DNA of 6,137 nucleotides from Chitinophagaceae bacterium (GCA_947489175.1 CANLED010000142.1:1-6137), one strand, 5' to 3'. Shown: positions 1 through 6,137, counted from the stretch's first letter. Program-made: numbers and translations. Notes: a model not told the origin generated them from the letters alone.

Positions 1-179
1 TTTTATCTGAAATTAACAGCACATTGTCTGAGCACAATATAAATATATTGGGACAATACCTTAAAACAAATGATGAAATAGGGTATGTTGTGCTTGATTT
101 AGATAAAAAACTTTCTAAAAATGCATCAGACTTGTTGAAACTTGTGAAAGGTACCATCAAGGTTCGTGTTCTCTATTAA
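1..179 (+). CDS. serA: D-3-phosphoglycerate dehydrogenase, C-terminal ACT domain (5' part outside window)
   Basis: This is the end of a gene that enters from the left edge; the first complete codon is at 3 and the TAA stop at 177-179. The 58 visible residues match the C-terminal ACT domain of SerA, the NAD-dependent enzyme that oxidises 3-phosphoglycerate to 3-phosphohydroxypyruvate in the first step of cytoplasmic serine synthesis. Recognisable pieces are NINILGQYLKT, EIGYVVLDLD and the terminal GTIKVRVLY. They parallel the E. coli SerA tail (VNIAAQYLQT, MGYVVIDIE, GTIRARLLY), as I remember it. In SerA the ACT domain binds serine for feedback inhibition, so serine-sensitive regulation is plausible here. 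The catalytic and NAD-binding domains lie outside the window and cannot be judged. A phosphotransferase gene follows after 5 bp, suggesting co-transcription. The fragment is too short for the ORF-length cut-offs of usual gene finders, but the match is clear. Confidence 0.88.
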   Translation, partial: LSEINSTLSEHNINILGQYLKTNDEIGYVVLDLDKKLSKNASDLLKLVKGTIKVRVLY

Positions 180-184
180 TTATT

Positions 185-1213
185 ATGGAATTAATCAATA
201 TTTTTAATCAATTTGTGCTTGATTCATCTGAATATGAAATCAATAAATTTGGAAATGGGCTTATTCACGGCACCTATTTAGTTGAAAAAAATCATGAACC
301 TGTTTATATATTACAGGAAATAAATACTACAGTTTTCAAATCTCCTGAAAATATTGCAAGCAATTTGGAAAAGCTTGCTGGTTTTTTGGACAGTCAATCT
401 GAGGAAATATTCTTCCCTTTGGCTCAAAAATCAATTGCAGGCAGCGCTTATGTTGTTGAAAATGGGGTTTATTACAGGCTTACCCCATTTGTAGCAGATA
501 CTCATTCGATTGATGCGTGTTCTAGTCCAGAAGAGGCTTATGAAGCGTCTTTTCAATTTGGAAAATTCACGGCTGCATTCGAAAAATTTGATGCAAATTC
601 TTTAGAAGCTACCATTCCACAATTTCATGATTTGAAATTCCGTTGGCAACAATTCAATCACGCTTTACAGCATGGCAACAAAGATCGAATGTATTTTGCA
701 CAGCAGGAAATCAATCAATTAAAACATGATTTTACTGTTGTAGAGAAATTCATTTCCATTCAACAATCAGACTCGTTTTTAAAAAGGGTTACACACCACG
801 ATACCAAGATTAATAATGTGTTGTTTAACAAAAAAGGAATGGGTGTTTGTGTTATTGATTTGGATACCGTAATGCCGGGTTATTTTATCAGCGATTTAGG
901 TGATATGTTCAGAACATATCTATCTTCCGCTAATGAAGAAGAAACTGATTTTGAAAAAATAAATGCCAGACCGGCTTTCTACAAAGCATTGGTTGAAGGG
1001 TATTTAGATAATATGCAAGATCAAATGACAGCAGATGAAATATCCCAAATTCCTTATGCAGGAGAATTCATGATATACATGCAGGCATTGCGGTTCTTGA
1101 CAGATTTTCTAAACAATGATTCTTATTATGGAATCAGTTATGAATTAAATAATTTCAACAGGGCCAAAAATCAGCTTACATTGCTCAGTCAATTTAGGAG
1201 AATTTCTAAATAA
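185..1213 (+). CDS. APH-family phosphotransferase (N-acetylhexosamine 1-kinase-like), substrate unknown
   Basis: This is an intact 342-residue protein with the protein-kinase-like fold of the aminoglycoside phosphotransferase family, probably a cytoplasmic small-molecule kinase. The N-lobe has a glycine-containing nucleotide loop (KFGNGLIHGTYLV, 21-33) followed by YILQEINTTVF (41-51), which is typical of the NahK-like subgroup. The catalytic loop is HHDTKINN (204-211), with D206 the likely catalytic base and N211 a metal ligand. The metal-binding segment is IDLDTVMPG (224-232), with D225 as the DFG-like aspartate, followed by SDLGDMFR (236-243). All key residues are present and the length is normal for the family. 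There is no signal peptide. The ATG at 185 is the natural start because it lies 5 bp after the serA stop; no Shine-Dalgarno sequence is visible, as usual in Bacteroidota. Family members phosphorylate N-acetylhexosamines, homoserine, choline and other alcohols, so the substrate cannot be named. Proximity to serA makes an amino-acid-related or sugar substrate possible, but this is only inference. Confidence 0.85.
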   Translation: MELINIFNQFVLDSSEYEINKFGNGLIHGTYLVEKNHEPVYILQEINTTVFKSPENIASNLEKLAGFLDSQSEEIFFPLAQKSIAGSAYVVENGVYYRLTPFVADTHSIDACSSPEEAYEASFQFGKFTAAFEKFDANSLEATIPQFHDLKFRWQQFNHALQHGNKDRMYFAQQEINQLKHDFTVVEKFISIQQSDSFLKRVTHHDTKINNVLFNKKGMGVCVIDLDTVMPGYFISDLGDMFRTYLSSANEEETDFEKINARPAFYKALVEGYLDNMQDQMTADEISQIPYAGEFMIYMQALRFLTDFLNNDSYYGISYELNNFNRAKNQLTLLSQFRRISK

Positions 1214-1225
1214 CCTCATTTTTTT
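1192..1225 (+). terminator. Weak candidate terminator hairpin for the serA-kinase transcript
   Basis: Bases 1192-1199 can pair with 1204-1211 around a GAAT loop, giving an 8-bp stem that is A/T-rich with one G-C and one G-T pair. A run of seven T follows at 1219-1225. The hairpin overlaps the last codons of the kinase gene, and the T-run lies inside the convergent gene's last codons. The stem is weak and the T-run starts 7 bases after it, so this is not a canonical intrinsic terminator. It is listed because it is the only structure near the end of this transcript. Confidence 0.18.
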
Positions 1226-2607
1226 ACAAAAAGGGTATCTGAAGGAACAACGTCCATTGAATCACTCGCTGTAAAAAAAGATGTTTGAGGCATGCGTTTT
1301 GACATTGTTGTTAATTCAGTTTTTTGTATGCCTGTATTGTATGCATAGATTTTTTTAATCATTGAATTGGGATTCAACTGCTCTATGCCTTTTGAAGTAA
1401 CTGCCGTATGGGAAACATTTAAGTAAGTCAGTTTTTGAAATTCGTTCATTAATTTTAGTGACTTATCCGTAATCATTGTATGATCAAGCCACAATTTTTC
1501 TAGATTCTTGAAATCCTTCAGCACTAAAATATTTGAATCTGAAATCTTTTTAAAACTGAATTTCAATTCAACAATATTCGATTTTATTTGCTTAAGACCT
1601 TCCAAAGCGCTGTTTAAAGGAACTTCTAGATTGAAACCAACTACCCGAACATAATTGTCTTTTGAAGATAGGGGAGAGATCACCCAACCTGATTTTTCCA
1701 GTTTAGACAGTGTAGACGGGGGTATTGCAGCTATTTTTTCGCGGATAACCTCAATCTTTGTTTCAGATTTAATTTTCTGGTGGAATGTATTTAAAGCTTT
1801 TTCAATTTTTTGATCCTTATTGTACAGAGCAATTTTTTTATCAAATTCAGCACCATTTCTCAGCCACCATGTCAAAATAACCAGCTCATCTTCTGAAAGT
1901 TGATTTTTGTCTTTGGGTGGCATGTGGTGATCATCATTCAGTTCCAGCAATAATCTTTTAAGAATTTCGCTGTTTTCAGGATTTTTGAGATCTATGACAT
2001 CCCCATTTTTCCCACCTTTAAGCATCCGCTCCTTACCATCTAACCGAAGCATCCCTTTTTGTCTATTTGCTCCATGACATTGAACACATTTTTCAGTTAT
2101 GGTGTGCAATACAACGTCTTCATAAAGTTTTGCATCTTCTATCTTTTCAAATTTTGCTACGGAGGCTATTTCAGACTTATCATCCTTTTTATCAAAAGCA
2201 GCAGTAAGGTACCCTTCACCATGCGTTAGTGAACCACCAAGGTGTCCAGTTAAGGTTATCATTATTAAGAGTAAAATCAGGGCTACAGTTTGGATTGTTT
2301 TTTTATGAATGACGTGCTTACGGAAGAAATAATAAGCTGCAAACATCAATATAGAAGCAATTGCCACCCATTTGTGTAGATTCACTGAATCGCTATCATT
2401 TGATCCATCGAGCGATAAAAGATACCCTGTGATGAGTGAAAAAGCACCTGTAATTACGCCAATTATCAAGATAAATTCAATCGACATTTGAAGATGAGAA
2501 AACCGTTTTGTTCTCCCTATAAATTCCATGGCAATGGCAATGAGAAAAATGCCAATGGGCAAATGCACCAAAACTGGATGAAGTTTTCCTATGAGTTCTA
2601 TAATCAT
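1216..2607 (-). CDS. DUF2231 membrane protein fused to a c-type haem (PSCyt1-like) domain and leucine-rich repeats
   Basis: This is a 463-residue protein with three modules. Residues 1-130 form a DUF2231-type membrane domain: HPVLVHLPIG (10-19) is its hallmark, and helices lie at about 11-30, 43-64, 79-97 and 103-123. Positive loops (GRTKR, RKHVIHKK) and one acidic loop (DGSNDSDS) predict both termini outside the cytoplasm. Residues about 160-256 resemble planctomycete cytochrome C (PSCyt1): a single haem c motif CVQCH (174-178) and HHMPP (227-231), where M229 is the probable second axial ligand, ending in WWLRNGAEF. Residues 344-439 hold four leucine-rich repeats of exactly 24 residues. There is no separate signal peptide, so the first helix would direct insertion. 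The likely role is membrane-anchored electron acceptance or relay in the periplasm, with the LRR part binding a partner; both are inferences. It is the last gene of the minus-strand operon, 11 bp after the TIM-barrel gene. The ATG at 2605-2607 is chosen because the DUF2231 motif starts 10 residues later. Confidence 0.87.
   Translation of the reverse strand: MIIELIGKLHPVLVHLPIGIFLIAIAMEFIGRTKRFSHLQMSIEFILIIGVITGAFSLITGYLLSLDGSNDSDSVNLHKWVAIASILMFAAYYFFRKHVIHKKTIQTVALILLLIMITLTGHLGGSLTHGEGYLTAAFDKKDDKSEIASVAKFEKIEDAKLYEDVVLHTITEKCVQCHGANRQKGMLRLDGKERMLKGGKNGDVIDLKNPENSEILKRLLLELNDDHHMPPKDKNQLSEDELVILTWWLRNGAEFDKKIALYNKDQKIEKALNTFHQKIKSETKIEVIREKIAAIPPSTLSKLEKSGWVISPLSSKDNYVRVVGFNLEVPLNSALEGLKQIKSNIVELKFSFKKISDSNILVLKDFKNLEKLWLDHTMITDKSLKLMNEFQKLTYLNVSHTAVTSKGIEQLNPNSMIKKIYAYNTGIQKTELTTMSKRMPQTSFFTASDSMDVVPSDTLFVKK
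1291..1578 (-). repeat. Four in-frame 24-residue leucine-rich repeats
   Basis: Within the DUF2231-cytochrome protein, residues 344-367, 368-391, 392-415 and 416-439 align without gaps. The shared pattern is x-L-x-x-L-x-L-x-x-T-x-I-T-D-x-x-L-x-x-L, seen best as LEKLWLDHTMIT in repeat 2 and LTYLNVSHTAVT in repeat 3. Repeats 1 and 4 are more diverged. The repeat exists at protein level; the DNA itself is not visibly repeated. LRR tails after PSCyt1-type haem domains are known from planctomycete-like proteins and usually serve binding. Confidence 0.75.
2074..2088 (-). other. Haem c attachment motif CXXCH
   Basis: On the minus strand these 15 bases encode Cys-Val-Gln-Cys-His (residues 174-178 of the DUF2231 fusion). 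The cysteines would form thioethers to haem and His178 would be the proximal ligand. This requires the domain to be periplasmic, as the predicted topology says, and a cytochrome c maturation system elsewhere in the genome. Confidence 0.85.
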
Positions 2608-2618
2608 TATAATTAAAA

Positions 2619-3524
2619 TTAACTGTAACGCTTCCTAAGTAATTGCATCATGTAAACGTTGATATCCCATTGATTAGCTACTGGTTGATTGGTAAAGGGA
2701 AGTGTCGGTAAATAATTAGGTGGACCAAATTCTGTGAGGAAAGTAACAAATTTTCCTTCAGCCCTTCTTCTTTTAACCACTTGGTCCCACCAATTAAAAT
2801 GGGCATTAACGGCGTCTTTCCATTCCGGAGCACGCGGGTCGTTTACTTGCGGACCTTCTGCATGTCCAATGCGGGCATGAATATGATTGGTTCTTGAAAG
2901 GGCTAAATCAATGGTTTCCTTTTGGTCTGCCAACAAACTTTCGTGAACATTGCACCAATGAGAGATGTCTAAAGTGAGCTTTAATCCTTCAATATTTTCT
3001 ATGAATTTCCTAGTGATATGAGCTGCAAAAAGCATCCTACCACGGTGGGTTTCATGGTAAATGGGAACGTTTGTTTCAGAAGATCGTTTAATGGTGAAAT
3101 CAATCAATTCCTTATTTTGATCGTATGGAAAAAAATCTTTACCAGCGTGACAATTGATGTAAATAGGGTTTAATGAAAGTCCCGTTTCTATACCCTTTTG
3201 AAATTGAGATTTATGTATGTTAAAATCTTTATCACTACCACCTGCAAGCAGTCCAAGCTTCAACTTATTTTTCGCAACAGCCTCAGACAAATCTTTCAAG
3301 CCCTTTTCATTTCCTGGAACCCATACTTCAATTCCATCGTAGCCTGCTTTTTTTGCAGCTTCGCAAAACATGAAAATGTCTCCATTAAAACCCCAATCTG
3401 TGGCCATTATGAATAATTCTGTGGGATTTCCTTCTGTAAATGGTTTATTATATTCCTCCGCAACAGGAACAAACAAAGAGCTTGATGCAATTGATGTAGT
3501 TTTTAAAAAATCTCTTCTTCTCAT
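2619..3524 (-). CDS. Tat-exported TIM-barrel sugar isomerase/epimerase-like protein
   Basis: This is a 301-residue protein of the xylose isomerase-like TIM-barrel / AP endonuclease 2 superfamily (PF01261 type). The first residues, MRRRDFLKTT, form a twin-arginine motif followed by a short serine/alanine-rich hydrophobic stretch, so folded export to the periplasm is likely. The barrel starts near LFIMATDWGF (37-46) and AAKKAGYDGIEVW (56-68), the usual first strands of the family. Plausible divalent metal ligands are E158 (in HETHRGR), D186 (in LTLDISHW), H216 (in HIHARIGH) and E265 (in TEFGPP), matching the Glu-Asp-His-Glu set of the superfamily. The reaction is unknown; relatives isomerise or epimerise sugars, dehydrate inososes or cleave 3-keto-glycosides. 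It lies between DUF1501 (9 bp upstream) and the haem protein (11 bp downstream), pointing to a shared envelope pathway. The ATG at 3522-3524 is supported because the Tat motif begins at residue 2. Confidence 0.87.
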   Translation of the reverse strand: MRRRDFLKTTSIASSSLFVPVAEEYNKPFTEGNPTELFIMATDWGFNGDIFMFCEAAKKAGYDGIEVWVPGNEKGLKDLSEAVAKNKLKLGLLAGGSDKDFNIHKSQFQKGIETGLSLNPIYINCHAGKDFFPYDQNKELIDFTIKRSSETNVPIYHETHRGRMLFAAHITRKFIENIEGLKLTLDISHWCNVHESLLADQKETIDLALSRTNHIHARIGHAEGPQVNDPRAPEWKDAVNAHFNWWDQVVKRRRAEGKFVTFLTEFGPPNYLPTLPFTNQPVANQWDINVYMMQLLRKRYS

Positions 3525-3533
3525 GTGAATAAA

Positions 3534-5024
3534 TTAAGCAATTATAGGATCGATCACTTTGCCAAAAACATCAGTTAACCTGAAAGGCCTTCCTTGAAAC
3601 TGATACGTCAGTTGTTCATGATCAAACCCGAGTTGGTTTAAAATTGTAGCTTGAATATCATAAACAGATACTTTACCTTCAATGGCATTGTATCCAATTG
3701 GGTCGGTTTCTCCATAAGTGAATCCACCTTTGATGCCACCACCGGCCATCCACATGGAAAATGCTTCAGAATGGTGGTCTCTCCCTTTGAACTTATTCTG
3801 TTTGCCATCACGATTTTCTTGCATCGGCGTTCTTCCGAATTCTCCACCCCAAACAACCAAGGTATCTTCTAAAAGACCACGCTGTTTTAAATCCATCAAC
3901 AAAGCGGTAATAACCTTGTCTGTCCTATGGCATTTATCGATGAAACCTTTATCTAGGGCTTCAACTGGACCAGTACCATGACTATCCCAACCCCAATCGA
4001 AAAGTTGCACAAACCGAACCCCTTTTTCCACCAATTTTCTTGCCAGCAAAGCGTTGTTTGCGAAGGAAGATTGACCCTGACTTGTACCATACATTTCATG
4101 AATGTATGCAGGTTCATCTGCAATCGTCATAACATCAGGCACTGCGACCTGCATTTTAAAAGCCATTTCATATTGAGAAATGCGTGATAAAATCTCAGGA
4201 TCTTTGTACTCTTGGTAAGAAAGCTCATTTACTTTGTTTATGGCTTCAATGGATGATTTCCGCATGTCTCTATCGAATCCATTGGGATCTTTTAAAAACA
4301 AAACAGGATCACCTTCAGACCTGCAATGTACTCCTTGGTAAACTGAAGGTAAGAAACCACTTCCCCAAACACTTTTACCTGCATCGGGATTTTTGCCGCC
4401 TGATGTAAGCACAACAAAACCCGGTAGGTTGTTATTTTCAGATCCCAATCCGTATGTAGCCCATGCACCCATGCTTGGCCTTCCCAATCTTGCCGTTCCT
4501 GTATGCATCAACAACTGAGCAGGTGCGTGGTTGAATTGATCTGTATGCACAGCTTTTAAAACTGTAACATCATCAATTACTTTCGTAAAATGGGGTAGGT
4601 TGTCAGACAACCAAATGCCGCTTTCACCATATTGCTTGAATTGGGCTTGAGGACCAAGTAGCTTAGGTACGCCTCTAATGAATGCAAATTTTTTACCTTG
4701 AATGAAAGAATCTGGACAATCTAAGCCATCCATTTTTTGCAGCTCAGGTTTATAATCAAAAAGCTCTAATTGAGAAGGAGCGCCAGCCATGTGTAAGAAA
4801 ATAACAGATTTGGCTTTCCCTTGAAAATGAGGTGCTTTTGGAGCTAGTGGATTTGACAAGGATGATGCATCAGATTTATCAGAGAAAATATTGCAACTAT
4901 CCATCAAAGAACCCAGTGCCATCATGCCAATTCCTGTTCTGCAATCCTTCAAAAAATGTCTTCTGGTGTTGAACTCAAGTCCTGAAAATTTTGCATGTTG
5001 ATATAAATTATCTTGTTTGTTCAT
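3534..5024 (-). CDS. DUF1501 protein, Tat-exported, alkaline phosphatase/sulfatase superfamily
   Basis: This is an intact 496-residue DUF1501 protein (PF07394), a family of unproven function related to sulfatases and alkaline phosphatases. A Tat motif, TRRHFLK (20-26), precedes a hydrophobic segment (GIGMMALGSLM, 31-41), predicting periplasmic export. Family landmarks in order are FLHMAGAPSQLELFDYKP (76-93), HTDQFNHAPAQ (160-170), RPSMGAWATYGLG (182-194), DWGWDSHG (343-350), VWGGEFGRTP (391-400), GRDHHSEAFSMWMAGGG (414-430) and VSVYDIQATIL near the end. Candidate metal or active-site residues are S84, D90, D347, H349, E395, D416 and H417; the assignment is by analogy with the superfamily. The gene starts 6 bp after the DUF1553 stop, a pairing seen repeatedly in Planctomycetes, Verrucomicrobia and Bacteroidota. 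The ATG at 5022-5024 leaves 19 residues before the Tat core, normal for this family. It may be a hydrolase of sulfate or phosphate esters, but no substrate can be named. Confidence 0.92.
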   Translation of the reverse strand: MNKQDNLYQHAKFSGLEFNTRRHFLKDCRTGIGMMALGSLMDSCNIFSDKSDASSLSNPLAPKAPHFQGKAKSVIFLHMAGAPSQLELFDYKPELQKMDGLDCPDSFIQGKKFAFIRGVPKLLGPQAQFKQYGESGIWLSDNLPHFTKVIDDVTVLKAVHTDQFNHAPAQLLMHTGTARLGRPSMGAWATYGLGSENNNLPGFVVLTSGGKNPDAGKSVWGSGFLPSVYQGVHCRSEGDPVLFLKDPNGFDRDMRKSSIEAINKVNELSYQEYKDPEILSRISQYEMAFKMQVAVPDVMTIADEPAYIHEMYGTSQGQSSFANNALLARKLVEKGVRFVQLFDWGWDSHGTGPVEALDKGFIDKCHRTDKVITALLMDLKQRGLLEDTLVVWGGEFGRTPMQENRDGKQNKFKGRDHHSEAFSMWMAGGGIKGGFTYGETDPIGYNAIEGKVSVYDIQATILNQLGFDHEQLTYQFQGRPFRLTDVFGKVIDPIIA

Positions 5025-5030
5025 GGAACA

Positions 5031-6137
5031 TCAGTTTTTGGTAATTACTTCATCTAAGTTTAGAATGGTGTTGGTTACAACTGCTAATGAGGCGAGTGGT
5101 GCACTATTTTTATTGGCTGAACTATCAGACAATATTTTTTTCAAGTCCTTATCCCCAACACTTAATTTAGAAAGAGTTTCCGTGTAGAGCATTTTTAATA
5201 CATCAAGCTTTGATTCACTAATTTCCTGACCCGTTGCTAGAGTATAACCTTCACGTATTTGAGTTGTCAAATCATTGTTTTTTTTCTTCAATAAACGCTC
5301 GGCAAATTTTACGGAGAGATCCCAATAAGTAGAATCATTCAACAGCGTAAGTGCCTGAAGCGGTGTGTTGGTCTTAATTCTGCGTGACATACAAACTTCC
5401 CTAGCGCCACCGTCGAAGTTAACCATAGAAGGGTAGGGACTAGAACGTTTCCAATAAGTGTAAAGTCCACGTCTGTACTGTTCTTCCCCAATGCTTTGAA
5501 CCCATTTTCTTCCATCATAAGGAGAAGCCCAAATGCCATCTGGTTGAAATGGCATTACGCTCGGACCATACATTTTATTGCTGATGACTCCACAAATGGA
5601 AAGAGCTTGGTCACGTATTTGTTCAGCTGAAAGCCTAATTCTAGGTGCATGTGAATAAAATCTGTTCAAGGCATCTTTTTCAATCGATTCTTTTTTTATG
5701 TGTGAAGATTGTTTGTAGGTTTCAGAGGAAACAATCCGTTTCAACATTTTTTTCACACTCCAATCATATTCATTCATGAATTCATACGAGAGGTAATCAA
5801 GCAATTCACGGTGAGAAGGCAATGCCCCTTGAGAACCCAAGTCTTCTAGAGTTTCTACAAGACCTTGTCCAAATAACTGCTCCCAAAGCCTATTAATCAT
5901 CGTTCGGGAAGTAAGTGGATTATTTTTACTCGTCATCCATTTTGCAAGTCCAAGCCTGTTGTTTTTGAATTTCTCGTTCGGAATTTTGAATATTGCAGGA
6001 TAATCTGCTGTTACTTCGCTTGTTTTCAATAACCAATTTCCTCTCTCAAAAATCTTGGTTTTTCTGTACATATCATCCGGATTATCCATCATAACAGGCG
6101 TAAACACTGCATCTGGTTTATTCAACAAATCAAGGAA
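5031..6137 (-). CDS. DUF1553 domain protein (PSD1-type), N-terminal part outside window
   Basis: The frame is open to the right edge, so 368 C-terminal residues are seen (numbered here from the edge). The first possible start in the window is a TTG at 6126-6128 inside conserved sequence, so it is not the true start. Residues about 55-340 are DUF1553: NRLGLAKWMTSKNNPLTSR (60-78), then NRLWEQLFGQGLVETLEDLG (82-101), RLSAEQIRDQAL (168-179), RRGLYTYWKRSSPYPSM (222-238), TNTPLQALTLLND (256-268) and the terminal LNLDE (359-363). Full-length relatives are usually 700-1000 residues, with a signal peptide, a PSCyt1 haem domain and DUF1549 before DUF1553. Those parts would lie beyond the edge and are predicted, not seen. 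The family's function is unknown. It is the first gene visible in the minus-strand operon and almost always travels with a DUF1501 gene, which follows here after 6 bp. Confidence 0.9.
   Translation of the reverse strand, partial: FLDLLNKPDAVFTPVMMDNPDDMYRKTKIFERGNWLLKTSEVTADYPAIFKIPNEKFKNNRLGLAKWMTSKNNPLTSRTMINRLWEQLFGQGLVETLEDLGSQGALPSHRELLDYLSYEFMNEYDWSVKKMLKRIVSSETYKQSSHIKKESIEKDALNRFYSHAPRIRLSAEQIRDQALSICGVISNKMYGPSVMPFQPDGIWASPYDGRKWVQSIGEEQYRRGLYTYWKRSSPYPSMVNFDGGAREVCMSRRIKTNTPLQALTLLNDSTYWDLSVKFAERLLKKKNNDLTTQIREGYTLATGQEISESKLDVLKMLYTETLSKLSVGDKDLKKILSDSSANKNSAPLASLAVVTNTILNLDEVITKN

Larger units (their letters stand above)
1216..6137 (-). other. Probable four-gene operon DUF1553 - DUF1501 - TIM barrel - DUF2231/cytochrome/LRR
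   Basis: Four genes run in the same direction with gaps of 6, 9 and 11 bp and no room for internal promoters or terminators. The promoter must lie beyond the right edge. None of the three internal starts has a purine-rich Shine-Dalgarno sequence; the leaders are mostly A and T, as in Bacteroidota. At least three of the four products are predicted to act outside the cytoplasm: two through Tat motifs and one through membrane helices with a haem domain. The fourth, DUF1553, is exported in its relatives. Confidence 0.82.

Noticed and set aside
185..1213. Reading the kinase as an antibiotic-resistance aminoglycoside phosphotransferase
   Set aside because: The IDLDTVMPG and YILQEIN motifs point to the NahK-like metabolic subgroup, and the serA context is housekeeping.
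3638..3856. Minus-strand 72-codon frame overlapping the DUF1501 gene
   Set aside because: It is out of frame within the most conserved C-terminal part of DUF1501 and shows no family resemblance.
3198..4408. Several open frames of 69-87 codons on the plus strand opposite the TIM-barrel and DUF1501 genes
   Set aside because: They lie antisense to genes with strong family motifs, have no recognisable domains and no separate leader; they are shadows of the real reading frames.
4893..4905. Possible lipobox (LMDSC, Cys44) after the Tat segment of the DUF1501 protein
   Set aside because: Met at -3 and Asp at -2 are poor for signal peptidase II. A Tat lipoprotein cannot be excluded but is not supported.
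5339..5539. Minus-strand 66-codon frame inside the DUF1553 gene
   Set aside because: It is a frame-shifted reading of conserved DUF1553 sequence.
6126..6128. TTG as start codon of the DUF1553 gene
   Set aside because: The frame is open upstream of it to the window edge, and DUF1553 proteins are much longer at the N-terminus.
1..6137. Mobile elements, CRISPR, tRNA/rRNA, riboswitches, long inverted or direct DNA repeats
   Set aside because: None was seen; nearly every base is in a gene, and no gap exceeds 11 bp.

Overview
The window is AT-rich and almost entirely protein-coding. It looks like chromosomal DNA of a free-living Bacteroidota (Cytophagales, Chitinophagales or Flavobacteriales type). 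That placement is inferred from AT-rich leaders without Shine-Dalgarno sequences before every start, and from protein families such as DUF2231-cytochrome fusions and DUF1501/DUF1553 pairs. These families are abundant in Planctomycetes and Verrucomicrobia but also common in aquatic Bacteroidota. No RNA genes, mobile elements, CRISPR arrays or long intergenic stretches are visible; the largest gap between genes is 11 bp.

Left part, plus strand (1-1213): the last 58 codons of serA (ACT domain of D-3-phosphoglycerate dehydrogenase) are followed after 5 bp by an intact kinase-fold phosphotransferase of the APH / N-acetylhexosamine 1-kinase-like family. The two are probably co-transcribed.

Right part, minus strand (1216-6137): four tightly packed genes are read right to left. 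In transcription order they are (1) the C-terminal part of a DUF1553 protein that runs off the right edge, (2) a Tat-exported DUF1501 protein of the alkaline phosphatase/sulfatase superfamily, (3) a Tat-exported TIM-barrel sugar isomerase/epimerase-like protein, and (4) a four-helix DUF2231 membrane protein fused to a c-type haem domain (PSCyt1-like) and four 24-residue leucine-rich repeats. Gaps are 6, 9 and 11 bp, so this is very likely one operon.

Taken together, the minus-strand operon looks like an envelope-located module. It has two Tat-exported enzymes that could act on a carbohydrate or sulfated/phosphorylated substrate, a membrane-anchored haem protein that could take electrons, and the enigmatic DUF1553 protein. 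Its substrate is unknown. The joint role is inference from gene order, export signals and domain content. The two operons converge, with only 2 bp between their stop codons.
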